Position numbers and translations under genes: made by a program. The notes beneath the pieces are model-generated. The model did no database searches. It was not told the DNA's origin and was given only the letters and a program-made list of their open reading frames with translations. A stretch of DNA of 64,000 nt from Methylopila sp. Yamaguchi. Lineage in GTDB: Bacteria > Pseudomonadota > Alphaproteobacteria > Rhizobiales > Methylopilaceae. The stretch spans positions 1-64,000 of the forward strand of contig NZ_BAUX01000019.1 in NCBI RefSeq assembly GCF_002897035.1, in the 5' to 3' direction. This document shows positions 60,884 through 64,000 of the stretch, in pieces; within the stretch, counting starts at the first letter, position 1; each line of letters opens with the position of its first letter.

Positions 60884-62506
60884 TCAGCTGACCGCCGCGT
60901 AACCGTCGCGGCGGGGATCGCTGGCGGCGGCGTAGCCCTCGACGCCGGGATCGCCCATGCGCCAGATAAACTGACCGGCGCCGAAGTCCTGGTAGCTGTC
61001 CTCGATCACGCTCATCTCATGGCCGCGCGCCGCGAGCCCGGCGATCGTCTCCGCCCGCATGGTCGCCTCGACGTTGATGTCGAGCCCGGCGTTGAAGCGC
61101 CAGCGCGGCGCGTCGCAGGCGGCCTGCGGGTTCTGCGCGTAGTCGATCATCCGAACCAGCGTCTGCATGTGCCCCTGCGGCTGCATGTTGCCGCCCATCA
61201 CGCCGAAGCTCATCACCGGCTGGCCGTCCTTGGTGAGGAAGCCGGGGATGATGGTCTGGAACGGGCGCTTGCCCGGCGCGACGACGTTCGGGCTCGCGGG
61301 ATCGAGGTGGAAGCCGTGACCACGGTTCTGCAGCGACAGGCCCCATTCCGGCAGGCAGACGCCGGAGCCGAAGCCCATGAAGTTCGACTGGATGAAGCTC
61401 ACCATCATGCCGCTCTCGTCGGCCGCGGTGAGGTAGATCGTGCCGCCCTTCACCGGGTTGCGCGGCGCGAAGACCTGCGCGCGGCGCGGGTCGATGAGCT
61501 TCGCGGCCTCCGCCAGATGCGCGTCGTCGAGCAGCTGCGCCGGCGTCACCCGCATGTGGGCGAGGTCGGCGACGTGGGCGTAGGTGTCGGCGAAGGCGAG
61601 CTTCATCGCCTCGATCTGCAGGTGGTTCGCGTCTACCCCGTCCGCCTCCAGCTCCGCCAGATCGAAGCGTGAGAGGATGCCCAGCGCGATCAGGGCCGCG
61701 ATGCCCTGTCCGTTCGGGGGGATCTCGTGGACCGTGTAGCCGCGGTAGGTCTTGGCGATCGGCTCCACCCATTCCGGGCGGAACGCTGCGAGGTCGGCGA
61801 CCGTCATCGCTCCGCCGTGCGCCGCGGCGTGGGCCGCCATGGCCTCGGCGATCTCGCCCCGGTAGAAGGCGTCGCCCCTCGTCGCGCCAATGGCGCGCAG
61901 CGTGCGCGCCGCCCCCGGCAGCCTCACCAGTTCGCCGACCTCGGGCGCGCGGCCGCGCGGCAGAAACAGCTCGGAGAAACCGGGCGCGCCGACGAGGTCC
62001 TTCACCTTGGCCGCCGCCGCCCATTTCTGCTGCACGACGGTCGGAGCGAGGTAGCCGCGCTCCGCGATCTCGATCGCAGGCTCCAGCGTCTCCTCAAGCG
62101 GCAGCGAGCCGAAGCGTTCGCTGAGCGCGACCCAGGAGCCGACCGCGCCCGGCACGGTGACGCTGTCCCAGCCGCGCATCGGCGGCCGCGCGCGGCCCTC
62201 GCCGTACTTCGCCGCGAAGTACTCCGGCGTCCACGCCGCTGGCGCTCCGCCCGAGGCGTTGAGGCCGTGCAGCTCCTTTCCGTCCCACAGGATGCAGTAG
62301 GCGTCGGAGCCGAGGCCGTTGCTGCAGGGCTCCACGAGCGTCATCACCGCCGCCGCGGCGATCGCCGCGTCCACGGCGTTGCCGCCCTGATGCAGCATCT
62401 TCAGCCCCGCCTGCGCCCCGAGAGGATGCGAGGTGGAGACGACGTTTCGCCCGAACACGGGCATGCGGCGTGATGGGTAGCCCGCGGTCCAGTCGAAGTG
62501 GGTCAT
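60884..62506 (-). CDS. gamma-glutamyltransferase-family protein
   Basis: The 540-residue Ntn-hydrolase proenzyme has the family N-terminus (LHQGGNAVDAAIAAAAVMTL) and the expected autoprocessing nucleophile Thr356 in KGGTIYLTAADESG. Near the C-terminus it has GVMGGNMQPQGHMQ. It lacks a signal peptide, so it works in the cytoplasm, unlike periplasmic GGT. Substrates may be gamma-glutamyl amines or amides, or, as in some relatives, cephalosporin-type or other acyl compounds. It is 40 bases downstream of the PLP-enzyme gene. Confidence 0.85.
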   Translation of the reverse strand: MTHFDWTAGYPSRRMPVFGRNVVSTSHPLGAQAGLKMLHQGGNAVDAAIAAAAVMTLVEPCSNGLGSDAYCILWDGKELHGLNASGGAPAAWTPEYFAAKYGEGRARPPMRGWDSVTVPGAVGSWVALSERFGSLPLEETLEPAIEIAERGYLAPTVVQQKWAAAAKVKDLVGAPGFSELFLPRGRAPEVGELVRLPGAARTLRAIGATRGDAFYRGEIAEAMAAHAAAHGGAMTVADLAAFRPEWVEPIAKTYRGYTVHEIPPNGQGIAALIALGILSRFDLAELEADGVDANHLQIEAMKLAFADTYAHVADLAHMRVTPAQLLDDAHLAEAAKLIDPRRAQVFAPRNPVKGGTIYLTAADESGMMVSFIQSNFMGFGSGVCLPEWGLSLQNRGHGFHLDPASPNVVAPGKRPFQTIIPGFLTKDGQPVMSFGVMGGNMQPQGHMQTLVRMIDYAQNPQAACDAPRWRFNAGLDINVEATMRAETIAGLAARGHEMSVIEDSYQDFGAGQFIWRMGDPGVEGYAAASDPRRDGYAAVS

Positions 62507-62546
62507 GGGATCCTCGTTCCGGTCTGCGTCATCACGTCGTCCGCCC

Positions 62547-63647
62547 TCAGCCGTCCCGCCCGAAGACCGCGGCGAGGCGCGCGCGCGCGGGGGCGAGGTC
62601 GAGGCCGCGGCTGGCGATCCAGGCGTCGTCGAACAGGGTGGAGCGGTAGCGCTCCCCGCTGTCGCAGAGCAGCGTCACGATCGCGCCCTCGCGGCCCGCC
62701 GCCCGCATCTCCTCGATCAGCGTCAGGCAGGCCCAGACGTTGGTGCCCGTGGAGCCGCCGCAGGGGCGGCCGAGAATGTCGCTGACGAGCCGGGCGGCCG
62801 CCACGCTCGCGGCGTCCGGCGCGACGATCATCCGGTCGACCAGCTCCGGCACGAAGGACGGCTCCACCATGGTGCGGCCGATGCCCTCGATCACGCTGTC
62901 GCAGCGCTCGACACGCTTCACCGAGCGTTCGGCGTAGTGGCGGTGGAACACCGAGCTCTCGGGGTCCGCCACGCAGAGCGACGTCGAAAGCTTGCGGTAG
63001 CGCAAGTAGCGCCCGATCGTCGCCGAGGTGCCGCCGGTGCCGGCGCCGCAGACGACCCAGTCCGGGACGGGGCGGTCCTCCAGCGTAAGCTGCGCGAACA
63101 TCGTCTCGGCGATGTTGTTGTTGCCGCGCCAGTCCGTCGCCCGCTCGGCGTAGGTGAACTGGTCCATGAAATGGCCGCCGATCTCGGCCGCCAGCCGGCG
63201 CGCTTCGCCGGAGACGTCGCCATGGTCGACGAGATGCGGCCGACCGCCGTGGAAGGCGATGGCCGCGATCTTCTCGGGCGAGGTCGAGCGCGGCATGACC
63301 GCGACGAAGCTGAGCCCCAGCAGACGAGCGAAGTAGGCCTCCGAGATCGCGGTCGAGCCGGAGGAGGACTCCACGATCGGCGTGTCCGGCCCGATCCAGC
63401 CGTTGCAGAGCGCATAGAGGAACAGCGATCGCGCCAGCCGGTGCTTCAGGCTGCCGGTGGGGTGGCTGGACTCGTCCTTGAGATAGAGCGCGACGCCCGG
63501 CGCCTTCGGCAGTTCGAGCCTGAGCAGATGGGTGTCGGCGGAACGGGCGCTCTCCGCCTCGAGCCGCGCGATCGCCTGCGCCACCCAGGCGCGGCGGCAG
63601 GGCTCCGAGGCGGCGGGGGCGGGGTTAGTGGCTGCGGCGGTCAGCAT
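62547..63647 (-). CDS. PLP-dependent cysteine synthase-family enzyme
   Basis: The 366-residue fold-type II enzyme has the PLP lysine at residue 68 ([15 protein letters not shown]), the phosphate loop [16 protein letters not shown] and the [18 protein letters not shown] substrate loop. It is of the cysteine synthase/cystathionine beta-synthase type but longer than CysK, with an N-terminal extension of about 45 residues, and has a VCGAGTGGT instead of the usual GTGGT context only slightly changed. The reaction could be beta-elimination or replacement on a Cys- or Ser-like substrate. It is the likely partner of the GGT-family gene. Confidence 0.82.
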   Translation of the reverse strand: MLTAAATNPAPAASEPCRRAWVAQAIARLEAESARSADTHLLRLELPKAPGVALYLKDESSHPTGSLKHRLARSLFLYALCNGWIGPDTPIVESSSGSTAISEAYFARLLGLSFVAVMPRSTSPEKIAAIAFHGGRPHLVDHGDVSGEARRLAAEIGGHFMDQFTYAERATDWRGNNNIAETMFAQLTLEDRPVPDWVVCGAGTGGTSATIGRYLRYRKLSTSLCVADPESSVFHRHYAERSVKRVERCDSVIEGIGRTMVEPSFVPELVDRMIVAPDAASVAAARLVSDILGRPCGGSTGTNVWACLTLIEEMRAAGREGAIVTLLCDSGERYRSTLFDDAWIASRGLDLAPARARLAAVFGRDG

Positions 63648-63662
63648 GGGGTTGCGCTCCGC

Positions 63663-63760
63663 CGTCGTCCCGGGCTTGTTCCGGGGCCCATAACCCCGCC
63701 GGTTGGGACCTGCCGGCGCCGGCGGGCTGATGGGTTCCGGGACTTCGCCCGGAGGGACGC
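63663..63760. repeat. intergenic paired-hairpin repeat
   Basis: The element begins CGTCGTCCCGGGCTTGTTCC and ends TTCGCCCGGAGGGACG, with GGGGCCCATAACCCC and a matching TGATGGGTTCC in the middle. Layout and several words (GGGGCCCATAA, ATGGGTTCCGGGAC) are shared with the repeat at 44289-44389. Confidence 0.7.
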
Positions 63761-63825
63761 TCGCTCTGTCGGCCATGACGGCGAGGATGTCCGAGCCTGA
63801 TCCTCCAGCGATGACAGGCTCACTC

Positions 63826-64000
63826 TCACGACCCCCTCAGCTCCGCCTCGGCGCGCGCCTTCAGGGCCGCCCGATCGATCTTGTTGGTGGAGGCCAGCAG
63901 CATCTGGTCCAGGAACCACACTCGGCGCGGATGCTGGTAGGCGGGGGCGTTCGCAAGCGCGAAGGCCTTGAGCGACGCCTCGTCGAGGCTGGAGCCCGGC
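63826..64000 (-). CDS. acyl-CoA synthetase / AMP-binding enzyme, C-terminal end (partial)
   Basis: The frame read in from the right edge encodes 57 residues before a TGA at 63826-63828. They include [20 protein letters not shown] and [15 protein letters not shown], the classic C-terminal end of AMP-forming acyl-CoA synthetases, in which the Lys of NKID is the adenylation lysine. The rest of the gene lies beyond the window. The frame runs from base 63999. Confidence 0.85.
   Translation of the reverse strand, partial: PGSSLDEASLKAFALANAPAYQHPRRVWFLDQMLLASTNKIDRAALKARAEAELRGS

Noticed and set aside
63641-63919. A 92-codon minus-strand frame between the PLP gene and the synthetase end
   Set aside because: It reads through the intergenic repeat and overlaps the acyl-CoA synthetase in another frame.

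Overview
The window is a GC-rich chromosome segment, densely coded and mostly on the minus strand. Gene content and style point to an alphaproteobacterium, most likely a methylotrophic member of the Hyphomicrobiales: HWE-type sensor kinase, DctABD with sigma-54 control, CYTH-CHAD protein, paired-hairpin intergenic repeats, and a complete N-methylglutamate route for methylated amines. The genus cannot be fixed from the sequence alone. No tRNA, rRNA, CRISPR array, transposase or phage gene was seen.

Layout. 1-9.3 kb: a CYTH-CHAD protein, a three-subunit molybdenum aldehyde oxidoreductase (PaoABC-like), a large GAF/PAS HWE kinase and a TorF-type porin. 9.4-29.5 kb, all minus strand: a dimethylamine/monomethylamine oxidation island. 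From its 3' end it holds a heme-dependent oxidative N-demethylase (dimethylamine monooxygenase) gene set with a GcvT-like partner, an APC permease, an unfamiliar set of small membrane proteins with an ethanolamine-type permease, gmaS, mgsCBA, an XRE-cupin regulator, and mgdDCBA. A LysR gene is divergent from mgdA. 30.5-35.8 kb: an orphan RTX protein, an OmpR-type two-component pair, small unknown genes and a HerA/DUF87 ATPase. 35.9-41.7 kb: dctD-dctB divergent from dctA, then a glutaminase. 41.8-43.3 kb: a GAF protein and a stress-type SDR.

43.3-51.5 kb, minus strand: a tightly overlapped operon encodes a nitrate/sulfonate-type ABC importer, two SDRs, a creatininase-family hydrolase, a Rieske oxygenase and a ureohydrolase, followed by a second ureohydrolase. 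A divergent LysR gene shares its promoter region, which holds a 30-bp perfect palindrome. I do not recognise this as a described pathway; the enzymes suggest catabolism of a guanidino or cyclic-guanidino compound. 52.6-64 kb: allophanate hydrolase downstream of a Dpp-type peptide/opine importer, a divergent GntR regulator, a cytoplasmic gamma-glutamyltransferase-family enzyme, a PLP enzyme of the cysteine-synthase family and the end of an acyl-CoA synthetase.

How it fits together. Dimethylamine is demethylated to methylamine, GmaS makes gamma-glutamylmethylamide, MgsABC converts this to N-methylglutamate, and MgdABCD oxidises it to glutamate with release of a one-carbon unit. Dicarboxylate uptake and glutaminase adjust carbon and glutamate supply. 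The possible guanidino operon and the allophanate hydrolase both fit a nitrogen-scavenging lifestyle. A palindrome of the form TTCYY-N3-RRGAA, noticed by eye in front of the XRE-cupin gene, mgsA and two transporter units, may be the operator that ties the methylamine island into one regulon.
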